NCBI RefSeq assembly: GCF_051488685.1
Contig: NZ_JBPSEH010000001.1
Span: 248,001 to 312,000 of the forward strand
Source of the DNA: Melioribacter sp051488685
GTDB taxonomy: Bacteria > Bacteroidota > Ignavibacteria > Ignavibacteriales > Melioribacteraceae
Length of the DNA: 64,000 bases
Direction of reading: 5' to 3'
Part shown: positions 1 through 9,223 of the stretch, one piece after another
How the letters are laid out: each line of letters starts with the position of its first letter
How positions within the stretch are numbered: position 1 is the first letter of the stretch
Position numbers and translations under genes: made by a program
The notes under the pieces: model-generated
Database searches by the model: none
Told to the model about the DNA's origin: nothing
The model's input: only the letters and a program-made list of their open reading frames with translations

Positions 1-2434
1 TATTTCCGATAATAAATACGTCGGGTTTTTGTTTTGTCTTTGGATCAGACAGATTTTCTGTTTTTAACTCCATCACTTCGTAATTATACGAGGCAAGATA
101 ATCGGCAATTAATTTGTATGTATTTTGATTCGATGTAATTATAACTGCACATTTTTTCAGGTCGGAATCTTTTGTTTGGAAAGTCTCGACTTCAGAATCG
201 AAAGTTTCGATAATTATATTATTCAGGAGGAAAGAAAACCGCGAACCTTCTCCGGCTTTCGACTCAAGTTCAATTTTCGAGCCCATCAATTCCAGGAAAT
301 GTTTTGCTATCGATAGTCCGAGACCAGCTCCGCCGTATTTACGCGAAGTGTTCGTCTCGATTCTTCCGAATTCTTCAAATATCTTTTCTTTATTTTCTTC
401 AGTAATGCCCACGCCTGTATCTTCAACTGCAAATGCGAGTGAAGTCTCGTCCATCTGTTCTACTTTCAATCTTACATATCCTTCTTCGGTAAATTTAAAT
501 GCGTTGAACAGTAAATTAGAAAGAATCTGTTCAAGTTTAGAACGATCAGCCTCGACCATGAAATCGATATTTTTCGGCAGCTCGAGAATAAATTTCAACT
601 TTTTTTCTGCCGCCATCTGTTCGACGTCCTGGATAATATCTTCGATCAAATCGGAAAGTAAGAATCTTTCTTTGTTCAGTTCGAGTTTACCAGCATCCAC
701 TTTAGAAAAGTCGAGAATATTATTAATCAGTCGTAAAAGTTTTTTCCCGTTTCTTAAAATAACTTTTAACTTTCTGCTGCTTTTTTCGGAATTAATTTCT
801 TTTAGCATTAATTCTGTCAAACCGAGTATCGAGATCAGAGGCGTTCTCAATTCGTGCGACATATTAGCAAGAAAGCGTGATTTTATATTGTAAAGCTCCA
901 CAGCTTTTTTTCTTTCTTCTTCGAGTTCTTCTGCTTTTGCCTTTAATTCCAGATGGAGCTGTTTGAGTTCTTTATTTTGCAATTGGTATTCTTCGTTCAA
1001 GCGCCTTAATTCGCCAACCAGATTTTCGAGTTGTTGAAGCGACCGAGCATTGACAAGACCTACAGCCAGTTGCTCCTGAATATTATTCAAATAAAGCTTG
1101 ATATCGCTGGCAGGTAATTTTTCCGACGCCAGTTCCAGTACGGCTACTGTTTTATTATTATAAATTATTGGGTATAAGAGCAGATAACGAATTTTAATAC
1201 TACTAAGTCCCGTTCTGATTACAGGGTGATTTTCTTCAAAAGTCAGTTCAATTATTTCCTTTTTATCGATAGTTTGTTTAAGATAGGCCTCCGGCTTTTC
1301 TATCGAGTTGCCCTCGATGCCGTAAGAGGCACCGGTTATTAATTTATTTTTATCTATTACGTAAATTATTCCGAAACTAATTTGAGTCGTTTTAATAATC
1401 TTGTTTAGTGCGGCGTCGCATATTTCATCGAGTGAAGGATTTTTATTGATCAGTTTAATAAATTCTGTGTATTCTCTTTCGGTCTTTTCTTTTTCGTTAA
1501 TAACGTCGAGCATCTTATTAAATGCTTGGCCGAGTTTGCCAATTTCGTCTTTTGTAATAATTCGCGCTCGGTGATTTAAATCTCCTCTGGCAGTAATTTC
1601 AGCAGCTTCATCGAGTATCGAAATCTGTTTTCTGAATTTATAGGTAAAAATCAATACTATTATAAATGTGAAGGCTCCCCCAGAGACGATAACAAGAATA
1701 ACAACATTCTTGAGAGTATTTCTGAAATTTACACCTTCTTCGAATGTGTCGAAGGTAAGAAACGAGAATTTTCCCGAAGGAATTACAATTTGTGTGGGTG
1801 TATAAATCGATGCGCTGAAATCTATTTCGTCTGATTCTATGCTGAAAATATCATAGTTGTTCTTGTATTTAAGGTTGTCAATTGCTTGCTCAAGATAGTT
1901 CACTATACTTTCATTCTTCAAAGGATTTGATACTTCCATTACTTTATTATTGACCACAAATGCAATTTCCGAACGAATCTTTTCGCTTATTTTCGTCAGG
2001 AAATCCGAGTCGATTATCATACCATAATAATAAAAATTATCTTGAGAATTCAGATAGCCGAGGACTATTCTTGGATTGTTATTAATGAATTCTTTGAAGT
2101 CCAGTCTACTCAGATCGAGCTTGTACTTTTTTTTTGATTTAAACGACTGCAGATCTATAATTGAATTATCTTTTAAAGTAAATAAAAAATCGATTCCAAG
2201 TGAATCAATGTCAACTGAATTACTATTATTAATAATTCTTTTTATGTCGTATTCATTTTGCTGTAAATAATTTTCGAAGAGGAAAATGAAGTCGTTGGTT
2301 GAATTAAGTATCAATTGCGATTTAAAGCGTGTAAAAAGCCTCTCAGTTAAAGAATAGTAGATAGTTGACGAGGCACCAATTGTAATGAGTACAATTACAA
2401 GCGATATTAATATCAGCTTGGCATTTAGTTTCAT
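1..2434 (-). CDS. Hybrid sensor histidine kinase (partial, 3' end outside window)
   Basis: Reading the minus strand from an ATG at 2434 (preceded by GGGAAAAG) gives about 811 codons with no stop before the window edge. Seen in order: a membrane segment near residues 7-27, a periplasmic region of roughly 210 residues, a second membrane segment near 243-266, a HAMP linker, a GAF-like region about 330-470, a coiled coil, an H-box with the motif NMSHELRTP (phospho-acceptor about His527), and an ATPase domain with DTGVGI near 670 and KYGGAGLGLS. From about residue 758 the protein continues into what looks like the start of a receiver domain. It would autophosphorylate and relay phosphate within the same protein. 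It lies 31 bp after the secretin gene and may be co-transcribed with the pilus operon; its signal is unknown. Confidence 0.85.
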   Translation of the reverse strand, partial: MKLNAKLILISLVIVLITIGASSTIYYSLTERLFTRFKSQLILNSTNDFIFLFENYLQQNEYDIKRIINNSNSVDIDSLGIDFLFTLKDNSIIDLQSFKSKKKYKLDLSRLDFKEFINNNPRIVLGYLNSQDNFYYYGMIIDSDFLTKISEKIRSEIAFVVNNKVMEVSNPLKNESIVNYLEQAIDNLKYKNNYDIFSIESDEIDFSASIYTPTQIVIPSGKFSFLTFDTFEEGVNFRNTLKNVVILVIVSGGAFTFIIVLIFTYKFRKQISILDEAAEITARGDLNHRARIITKDEIGKLGQAFNKMLDVINEKEKTEREYTEFIKLINKNPSLDEICDAALNKIIKTTQISFGIIYVIDKNKLITGASYGIEGNSIEKPEAYLKQTIDKKEIIELTFEENHPVIRTGLSSIKIRYLLLYPIIYNNKTVAVLELASEKLPASDIKLYLNNIQEQLAVGLVNARSLQQLENLVGELRRLNEEYQLQNKELKQLHLELKAKAEELEEERKKAVELYNIKSRFLANMSHELRTPLISILGLTELMLKEINSEKSSRKLKVILRNGKKLLRLINNILDFSKVDAGKLELNKERFLLSDLIEDIIQDVEQMAAEKKLKFILELPKNIDFMVEADRSKLEQILSNLLFNAFKFTEEGYVRLKVEQMDETSLAFAVEDTGVGITEENKEKIFEEFGRIETNTSRKYGGAGLGLSIAKHFLELMGSKIELESKAGEGSRFSFLLNNIIIETFDSEVETFQTKDSDLKKCAVIITSNQNTYKLIADYLASYNYEVMELKTENLSDPKTKQKPDVFIIGN

Positions 2435-2465
2435 CTTTTCCCGACATAGTTATTATAGAGCCATA

Positions 2466-3713
2466 TTATTTATCTTCGTATTCTTTTTCTCTTTGGGATT
2501 CCTGCATATATTGTTTTATTTCGTCGGTATTCTTTTTCAATTGTTCTTTCAAAACGCCTTTGCTCTTCTTGTCGGAAATTCTGTCTTTAAGCGACGGCAG
2601 TATATCGGCTTTAATAAGCATAATAATTTCTTTTGTTGTTAAACTTTTCTGCTCGTAACCGAATATATATCTCAATCCCAGAACCCACCAGGGGAGATCT
2701 TTCAGGATTGGGACGCCGCGTCTGTCCGAAGTCTCTTCGTTAACGTAGAGTCCTCCGATAGCAGTTTCTTCACCGTCGAGCAGAAGCACACTTGTTTCTG
2801 CAGTTGTCTTACGAATTTCGGTTGTAATCGTTCCTGGATTAGCCGAGCTTCTTTCAACTTTCAGCTTTAGGTAAACATAATCTATTCCGTCTTCTGTATA
2901 GATATAAGGAGTAACTTCGATAATTGTTCCGGTTGAGTAGAATCGGTCAATAATATTCCCTGCAAAATCGCGTTCTTTAATTGAAATATCCGAGCCAACC
3001 TGCGTCCTGCCTTTAACTCCGTTTACAGTGCTAACAGTAGGACGTGAAATTATTTTCCCGAGATTTTCTGTTTCGAAAAATCTAAACAAAGCCGTTGCGT
3101 CTCCTTCAAATTCACCCATTGTAAACTGTGATTTAGTTTCGATACCGAATTCGGGCGGTTGCTGCTGCACTTGAGTTGTTGTGGTTGAAGATTGCTCCTG
3201 TTGTTCCTGTAATGTTACCAATTTACCACCAATTGATAAGCCGCTTCTCGACAGAAGGAATTCCCAGTTGATTCCTCGTTCTCTCATATCGGCTACATTT
3301 GCCTCGAAAAGAAGTGCAGAAATTTTAACTTCCCTTTCGTCGACGGGGGCATAAATTTCTTTTGAAAGTTCAGCTTTAGCGTCGTCTTTTTTCTTGACAA
3401 TTATTGTCGATTCGGTCTCCTCAAACATTAAATTATTGTACTGAACTATGATTAACAATGCTTTTTTGTACTGAATATTTTTCAGTTCTATTCCGATTGG
3501 TTGATTGATTTCTACAGTTGATACGATTTTTTTACCAGTAATTTTCTGGCTGACTGCGCTCAGCACTTCAATTGCCTGATTAAATGTAATATTCTCCGAA
3601 AGTGTAACAAGTTCTTCAGGGTTGACATAACCTTTTAATTTCTCCTGCAAATCTATTTGTGCATGCAGCAACGCTGAAATCAACATGACCGATATAAAAA
3701 TTAACCTTTTCAT
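2466..3713 (-). CDS. pilQ: Short secretin (PilQ/GspD family)
   Basis: This 415-residue protein has a signal peptide (residues 1-18, ending LLHA) and should form the outer-membrane gate of a type IV pilus or type II secretion machine. An STN/N0-like domain covers about 40-106, and the secretin domain about 125-380 contains the family hallmark GVPILKDLPWW at 333-343. A Q/T-rich stretch near 168-187 probably lies in a loop, and the tail (375-415) is charged and likely helical. It is much shorter than usual secretins, which carry additional N1-N3 or AMIN domains. It follows the PilO/PilP-like gene by 1 bp and ends the machine part of the operon. Confidence 0.88.
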   Translation of the reverse strand: MKRLIFISVMLISALLHAQIDLQEKLKGYVNPEELVTLSENITFNQAIEVLSAVSQKITGKKIVSTVEINQPIGIELKNIQYKKALLIIVQYNNLMFEETESTIIVKKKDDAKAELSKEIYAPVDEREVKISALLFEANVADMRERGINWEFLLSRSGLSIGGKLVTLQEQQEQSSTTTTQVQQQPPEFGIETKSQFTMGEFEGDATALFRFFETENLGKIISRPTVSTVNGVKGRTQVGSDISIKERDFAGNIIDRFYSTGTIIEVTPYIYTEDGIDYVYLKLKVERSSANPGTITTEIRKTTAETSVLLLDGEETAIGGLYVNEETSDRRGVPILKDLPWWVLGLRYIFGYEQKSLTTKEIIMLIKADILPSLKDRISDKKSKGVLKEQLKKNTDEIKQYMQESQREKEYEDK

Positions 3714-3714
3714 T

Positions 3715-4602
3715 TTATTTACTCTTTTTATTTTCTTTTTCGAGTTTTAGAGTAACCGTTTCGACAATGCCGCCTTTATTGAGGATAAAGTTGACCTGAT
3801 TGTTATCGTAGTCGATCTTTGTAAGATAACCGAGATAAACTTTGTCACCTTCCCATAATAGATAAGTATTTCCGCTTGCATCTGAAAGGAACGCCCCATC
3901 GGGAATTAATGCCAGCAGCGAAGCCGATTGTACATCCAGCAGTCCATCTACATTCGGTGGAATTTCATTGCGTATCAAAGGATAAAATATATCATATACT
4001 GGATTTGGTGTTAAACTATTTTCAGCATAATCTTTAACATAAAAGCGATCGTCATTCGAAAAATAGACATTCACTGTAAATTTATACGAAACGAGATAAT
4101 GCGGAATCCCATCCTTATCCACCTGGACATTGTTTGCCATGTTGAGATCACTAATTTTCTTTAACATCTTGCTCTCTTCGATTGCATAAATCAATCGATT
4201 TAAATCATTGAAGGTGGCAACTCCACTTAATTTATATACATAATAATTGAGTTGACTTCCAGTCTCAGTTCTGTCATATTCGATATTAACGTATGAATAA
4301 GGCGAAAATGTGAATGATATTTTATTAACAAAATCATAGAAATCCGACTGCGACAGATTGAACGGAACATTATATTTTCTATTCGATAAAATTGAATCGA
4401 GTTTTGCAACTTTATCTTTCAAGAGGACCAGTTGTTGTTCAAGTGTTTCAGTATCGAGCTGAAAGAGTGTCAGATCTTTAATTTTTTTCTGTCTATCCTC
4501 AATTTTCCCTTTTAGATAAACATAGTTAAACAATGAGCCAACAGCTACAACACCTATGAAAATTGCAAGAATTATAACCGTATTTTTTACTTTGAGGCTC
4601 AT
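3715..4602 (-). CDS. PilO-like protein with C-terminal PilP/GspC-like domain
   Basis: This 295-residue bitopic inner-membrane protein has one membrane segment (about 8-30), a coiled coil (about 31-70), a ferredoxin-like PilO/GspM-type region (about 75-180) and a C-terminal beta domain (about 225-290). The C-terminal part reads like PilP or the GspC homology region, with LLALIPDGAF followed by YLLWEGDKVYLGYLTKID. In standard pilus operons PilO and PilP are separate proteins that link the inner-membrane alignment complex to the secretin. Here they appear joined, directly upstream of the secretin and overlapping the PilM-PilN gene by 4 bp. The family calls rest on position, topology and motif feel and not on strong sequence signatures. 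Confidence 0.65.
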   Translation of the reverse strand: MSLKVKNTVIILAIFIGVVAVGSLFNYVYLKGKIEDRQKKIKDLTLFQLDTETLEQQLVLLKDKVAKLDSILSNRKYNVPFNLSQSDFYDFVNKISFTFSPYSYVNIEYDRTETGSQLNYYVYKLSGVATFNDLNRLIYAIEESKMLKKISDLNMANNVQVDKDGIPHYLVSYKFTVNVYFSNDDRFYVKDYAENSLTPNPVYDIFYPLIRNEIPPNVDGLLDVQSASLLALIPDGAFLSDASGNTYLLWEGDKVYLGYLTKIDYDNNQVNFILNKGGIVETVTLKLEKENKKSK

Positions 4603-6152
4603 TGAATTGAACTCTTCTTTTCATTGAGTTTAAGATTAATTATGAATGAGAAAGCCGACTTTTCCCGGATTGTTTCCGAATTAATATTTTTTATAACTGC
4701 AGTCGGATAGTTTTGTGCAAATTCTGTAAGTACACTTCTTGAAAGAGAAAAGCCATAAATGATTATATCGCCTTGATTAGGATTTTCGAATTTCGATATC
4801 CAGAAATTTCTTCTCCGTTCCATAAAATCCGAAATTGCTAAAAGATTTTCGTTCCAGATGCCGGCATTTACTGTAGCAGAATCGAGTATCGACTGGGTTG
4901 CGTCAAAATTGTTGATTCGATTTTGAAGAGGAGTAATTTGTTCGATCAATGCTTGATTTTGCATCTGTTTCTGGTTTAGTCGAGCAATTTCTAAATCGAA
5001 TTCATTAATTTTTTGCAGATTAGATAGACTTTCAAATGTAAAGAAAAAAGTAGCGGCAAATAGCAATGGCATTACAGCATAACTGTGCCACCCAAACTGA
5101 AGAAACTTTTGATTTTCCTGAATATAACGCGGCAGTATATTAATTCCGACGTGCTTTTTCTCAAGTTCGTCAAAATATTCGACGGCTGCAGAAATTGGGA
5201 TGGAGTAGAGTGCCAGCTCTTTCTGAACCTCTTCACTTAACTCGGAAATATCGATATCCTCAAATTTCATTTCACTTACATTTGCTTCTGGAAATGTACC
5301 ATAAAAAGAGAGAATAAGATTTTCGGAACGGTCTTCTCCGCACAAAATAATATTGTCGAGTTTTGTTATACCACCATTTTCCATTTCGAGCAAAATTTTT
5401 GAAAAGTAAACATCGTATGTATGCAAATTTGTGAGGCCTACGTCGAGAGTTGCTCCGATGTGCTTTAATTTATTTCCTTCGAGGAAAATCAATTTACTGG
5501 TTTCCCTTCCAATATAAATTATCAGCGTATTGTCCTCAGGGAAAAAGTTTCCGTTTTTTGCCACATAATATGCCAGCGATAATTCAGCCGGCTTAATTGC
5601 TGGAATTTTTAAATAACGCCTCTTATTAAAGTTTGCCAGGCGATTAATAAGATTAACGGCCGGAATCTCTCCTTCGAGAAATACGCTAAGTAAAGTCTTC
5701 TCGTCAAATTCTGTGTAACCAAGCATGTCAGGGCTTACTTTTACGCCTTTCGAATTCTCTATATCGGAAATAATTGCCTGTAATAACTTCTTCTTATTAG
5801 TATCAGCGGGAAGTTCAGAGAAGTGATAATTAGCCGTCGGTTCGCTCACTACAGGCATAAACTGAACCTGTGAAAGCTTGATGCCCGAGAGTATTGAATT
5901 TAGTTGCGACATATCCGAAACGTCGCTGCCTTCGCTTTCAGAATCAGCTATGTTTGCCAATTCATCGAATGAAAGGTCCTTATCTGCAGCGGGAGTTTCC
6001 AGATCGAGCATATAATTGCCTGTGCCAGCTCTGCCCGGCGCCGATACAGAAAGAGACATTACGCGCAATACTTTGACAGATTCTTTCTCTTTTTCGAGCA
6101 ATGCGACTTTTGCATTACTACTTTCCGTATAAACACTCAGTAGATATTTCAT
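4599..6152 (-). CDS. PilM-PilN fusion (GspL-like pilus assembly protein)
   Basis: This 517-residue protein has an actin-like cytoplasmic part (about 1-330), with an ATPase-fold strand pattern around LIIYIGRETSKLIFLEG at 210-226. It then shows the PilN-type sequence INILPRYI at 337-344, one membrane segment (about 357-378), a coiled coil (380-420) and a periplasmic PilN/GspL-like domain. PilM and PilN are normally two proteins that bind through the short INLLP motif of PilN; here the motif is inside one chain. Residues 35-100 are acidic and low in complexity, probably an inserted linker. It overlaps the next gene by 4 bp and sits 4 bp after pilT. Confidence 0.75.
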   Translation of the reverse strand: MKYLLSVYTESSNAKVALLEKEKESVKVLRVMSLSVSAPGRAGTGNYMLDLETPAADKDLSFDELANIADSESEGSDVSDMSQLNSILSGIKLSQVQFMPVVSEPTANYHFSELPADTNKKKLLQAIISDIENSKGVKVSPDMLGYTEFDEKTLLSVFLEGEIPAVNLINRLANFNKRRYLKIPAIKPAELSLAYYVAKNGNFFPEDNTLIIYIGRETSKLIFLEGNKLKHIGATLDVGLTNLHTYDVYFSKILLEMENGGITKLDNIILCGEDRSENLILSFYGTFPEANVSEMKFEDIDISELSEEVQKELALYSIPISAAVEYFDELEKKHVGINILPRYIQENQKFLQFGWHSYAVMPLLFAATFFFTFESLSNLQKINEFDLEIARLNQKQMQNQALIEQITPLQNRINNFDATQSILDSATVNAGIWNENLLAISDFMERRRNFWISKFENPNQGDIIIYGFSLSRSVLTEFAQNYPTAVIKNINSETIREKSAFSFIINLKLNEKKSSIQ

Positions 6153-6156
6153 ATTA

Positions 6157-7380
6157 TCACGCTTTTAGTAACTGCATAATTCGAGTTTTATTATTAGCGT
6201 ATGCAATTGCATTTTCCTTCGAAATCTTCCTTTCGGTATAAAGTCTCAACAAATCCTGTTCCAGAGTAATCATTCCCTGCTGAGTACCCTGATTAATCAT
6301 CATATATATTTCGCTTGTATTATTGTTCTTTATTGCGGCTTTAACGCTGGGCGTAACAATCAGTACTTCTTTGGCAAGGACACGTTTACCATCGAGACTT
6401 GGAACAAGTTTTTGAGATACGACAGAAATCAATACATCGGCGAGACGATTTCTAACACGTTCCTGTTCAGATGGATGAACTTCGGCAATTATACGATCAA
6501 TCGACTCAACCGCTGAAGATGTATGTAGAGTCGAGAAAACTTTATGGCCGGTATCGGTTACTTCGAGGGCAGCCATAATTGTTTCAGGGTCTCTCATTTC
6601 GCCAATTACAATTATATCGGGATCCTGACGCAAAGCCTGAATTACGCCATCCTTAAATGAGAGGACATCTCTTCCTACTTCGCGATGTTTTATAATAGAT
6701 TTTTTTGACGTATGAACATATTCAACAGGCGATGCAATGATAACGATATGACATGGGTCGAACTGATTATGATAATCGATAATAGCGTCGAGAGTGGTAG
6801 ATTTACCCGAACCAGTAATACCTGTAACGAGCGAAAGTCCGAATTTGATATAATTATGGCTCATTGCTCTAATGGCAAGAGGATGAAATTCGAGTGAATT
6901 CAGAGGTCTAACTTTAGCCTGTATTGCTCTCATATTAAGAGCAAGCGTATCGAGGTCGAAATATGCATCGGCACGAAATCGTACGTTTCCATTTTCTTTT
7001 TCATAAAAGAATGTATAACTAAAATCGAGATTACGTTCTGTAAGTAGAATCTGACGTTGATTTGGATTTAATAGCGACATAATCAGTATTCCTGCTTCGT
7101 CAGGAGTCAATTGCGGTAAATCCTGCACACGTTCTTTATTGCCATAAATTCGAAACCAGACGTATCCTTGAGTTCCAAATCCGCCAATCTCAACGTCCGA
7201 TGCCTCTCGCTCCAGCATCAGCGTAAGGATATGATTGGCAAATTTTAACAGCAGGAGTTTTTGTTCATCGTTCAATTTATCGATATGCTCGGCGATAAAG
7301 CGCACTCTTTCTGGACCGAAATAAATTTCAGGTATCTTTGAAACGAATGCAGACAATAATTGTTTAGCTTGTTCTATCAT
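6157..7380 (-). CDS. pilT: PilT-like pilus retraction ATPase
   Basis: This 407-residue cytoplasmic hexameric ATPase belongs to the secretion/retraction ATPase family. Walker A is GITGSGKST (187-195), Walker B DIIVIGEMRDPET (255-267), and the His-box STLHTSSA begins near 284. Its length and domain order match PilT more than PilB, which has a longer N-terminus and a four-cysteine zinc motif missing here. It would power pilus disassembly and retraction. It lies between the PilB-type ATPase gene (29 bp upstream) and the PilM-N gene. The usual strong AIRAGEL-type tail of classical PilT is not seen, so it may be a PilU-like or divergent member. Confidence 0.88.
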   Translation of the reverse strand: MIEQAKQLLSAFVSKIPEIYFGPERVRFIAEHIDKLNDEQKLLLLKFANHILTLMLEREASDVEIGGFGTQGYVWFRIYGNKERVQDLPQLTPDEAGILIMSLLNPNQRQILLTERNLDFSYTFFYEKENGNVRFRADAYFDLDTLALNMRAIQAKVRPLNSLEFHPLAIRAMSHNYIKFGLSLVTGITGSGKSTTLDAIIDYHNQFDPCHIVIIASPVEYVHTSKKSIIKHREVGRDVLSFKDGVIQALRQDPDIIVIGEMRDPETIMAALEVTDTGHKVFSTLHTSSAVESIDRIIAEVHPSEQERVRNRLADVLISVVSQKLVPSLDGKRVLAKEVLIVTPSVKAAIKNNNTSEIYMMINQGTQQGMITLEQDLLRLYTERKISKENAIAYANNKTRIMQLLKA

Positions 7381-7409
7381 AATTACACAAAATAAGTAAA
7401 TAATTTATT

Positions 7410-9194
7410 TTAATCTTCCATTGTAGCGCCAATAACTTCCTGTATAGATGTAAGTCCCAATTTTACTTTTTCGAATCCCGACTCGCGCAAACTTTTAGTA
7501 CCATCTTTCCGTGCCTGATTTCTGATGGCTTCTTCATCTACTTCGTCTCCTGAGGATACAATAATTTTTCTAATTTCTTTTGTAAAATAGAGCGCCTCGT
7601 GAATAGCAAGCCGACCTTTGTAGCCGGTATGATTGCACTTTTCGCAACCCACAGCGTCGTAGATCTCGCAATCCTTCCATTCATCTAAGTCCAGACCTAA
7701 AGATTTAATATGCTCTTCGACATTATCCACTTTCTTTTTACAGTTTTCGCACAATCTTCTAATCAATCGCTGAGCTACAATGATATTAATTGCATAAGCA
7801 ATAAGAAAAGGCTCGATGCCCATCTTATAAAGACGTGCTACGGCGCTGGGAGCGTCGTTTGTATGAAGAGTTGAAAATGTAAGGTGACCGGTATTGGCAA
7901 GTTTAATTGCAGTTTCAGCCGTTTCCTTATCTCTCATTTCGCCCACAAGGACAATATCGGGATCGTGTCGCAGGATGGCTCTTATCGCCTGTTCAAAATT
8001 CATCTTGTGACCGATTTTCAATTGACGCGCTCCTTCAATTACGTATTCAACCGGATCTTCAACAGTCAGAACATTTTTTGTCGGGTCAATTACTTGATAT
8101 AGTGCGGCTATTAGAGTGGTCGATTTACCACTTCCGGTCGGTCCTGTCAGAATAACCATTCCCTGCGGTTGTTTAATTGCTTTTTCGAATGCGGTGCGTG
8201 CATACCCCGTCAATCCGAGTTTGCTTAAATCGCGTATTACTTTTCGATCGTCGAGTATACGAATGACGATACTTTCGAATTTGTTTCTTAGTTCTGTGCC
8301 CACTGTTGGCAATACCGAAACACGAAAACGAATAATATGACCATCGATTTCCCTCTGAATAAAACCGTCCTGAGCTTTTTCGCGTTCGAAACGGTCGAGT
8401 CCTTTTGAACGATCTTTAACCACAGCCATAACAGCTTCGGGCATAGTATTTTCCTGTACATGCCATAGCTGCAGTTTACCGTCGATTCTGAAATGGATTT
8501 CAGTACGCGTTGCCGATCGGGGAATAATATGAATATCGCTTACTCCTTTTCGCACTCCTTCGACTAAAGCGGCTTCTACCAGATTAATCAACGCGCTTTT
8601 ATTAATTTCCGCATCGAGTTCTTCTTCATCAATACTGGCTTCGTCCTGAACATGAAATTCTTCTTCGGCTTCCTGAACCATTCTCAAATATTCGTTTTCC
8701 GAAGTAATTACCAGATTAATTAGTTTATCGTAATCCTTTTTGCGGAGATAATTTATTTCATATTTCTTGGCATTGAGGGCATAAGCAATTTTTGGTAAAT
8801 TTCTGTCGGTAGGGTCTACAGCAGCAAGTATCAGTTTATCTTTAATTTTATCGTCGTATTTGAAGGGAATAACTCGATGTTCAAGCAGAAGGCGTTTTAA
8901 CTCGTCGCCCTGCTTGGTCATCATATTCTTAATTTCGTTAATCCGTTCTTCTGATAGTTCTTCCGGTTTTATGTTGAGTTCCTTGAAAGCGTAGAGTATT
9001 GACACTTCACGAAAGATTACGTCGTGTTCAAAACCAAACTCTTCGACCAGAATTTGTGCGAGATTTCGTTTTTTTTGTAGCTGGTCTGCTTCTTTAATTT
9101 TAAGAGCCTGCTCAAGAATATTTGCATCGATTATCCCTTTTTTAAGAAGTAGATAACCGATTTTATCAGCCATTTCGAGTTGTGAATCCAGCAT
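7410..9194 (-). CDS. pilB: PilB/GspE assembly ATPase
   Basis: This 594-residue protein powers pilin or pseudopilin polymerisation. It has an N-terminal MshEN/GSPII_E_N-type domain (about 1-165), a linker, and a C-terminal ATPase with Walker A GPTGSGKST near 351 and Walker B DIVLVGEMRDKET near 413. The His box FSTLHTNDA follows near 440. Zinc-binding cysteines are present as CENC (near 482) and CEKC (near 517), typical of PilB/GspE. I chose the ATG at 9194 because the only upstream in-frame start is a TTG two codons earlier. It sits between the gspF/pilC-type gene and pilT in the operon. Confidence 0.93.
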   Translation of the reverse strand: MLDSQLEMADKIGYLLLKKGIIDANILEQALKIKEADQLQKKRNLAQILVEEFGFEHDVIFREVSILYAFKELNIKPEELSEERINEIKNMMTKQGDELKRLLLEHRVIPFKYDDKIKDKLILAAVDPTDRNLPKIAYALNAKKYEINYLRKKDYDKLINLVITSENEYLRMVQEAEEEFHVQDEASIDEEELDAEINKSALINLVEAALVEGVRKGVSDIHIIPRSATRTEIHFRIDGKLQLWHVQENTMPEAVMAVVKDRSKGLDRFEREKAQDGFIQREIDGHIIRFRVSVLPTVGTELRNKFESIVIRILDDRKVIRDLSKLGLTGYARTAFEKAIKQPQGMVILTGPTGSGKSTTLIAALYQVIDPTKNVLTVEDPVEYVIEGARQLKIGHKMNFEQAIRAILRHDPDIVLVGEMRDKETAETAIKLANTGHLTFSTLHTNDAPSAVARLYKMGIEPFLIAYAINIIVAQRLIRRLCENCKKKVDNVEEHIKSLGLDLDEWKDCEIYDAVGCEKCNHTGYKGRLAIHEALYFTKEIRKIIVSSGDEVDEEAIRNQARKDGTKSLRESGFEKVKLGLTSIQEVIGATMED

Positions 9195-9223
9195 AACCAA
9201 ATACCTTCGTTAAAATTAATTTA

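Noticed and set aside
348..893. Plus-strand open frame of 181 codons
   Set aside because: It is the antisense of the kinase ATPase and H-box region, which carries the clear catalytic motifs.
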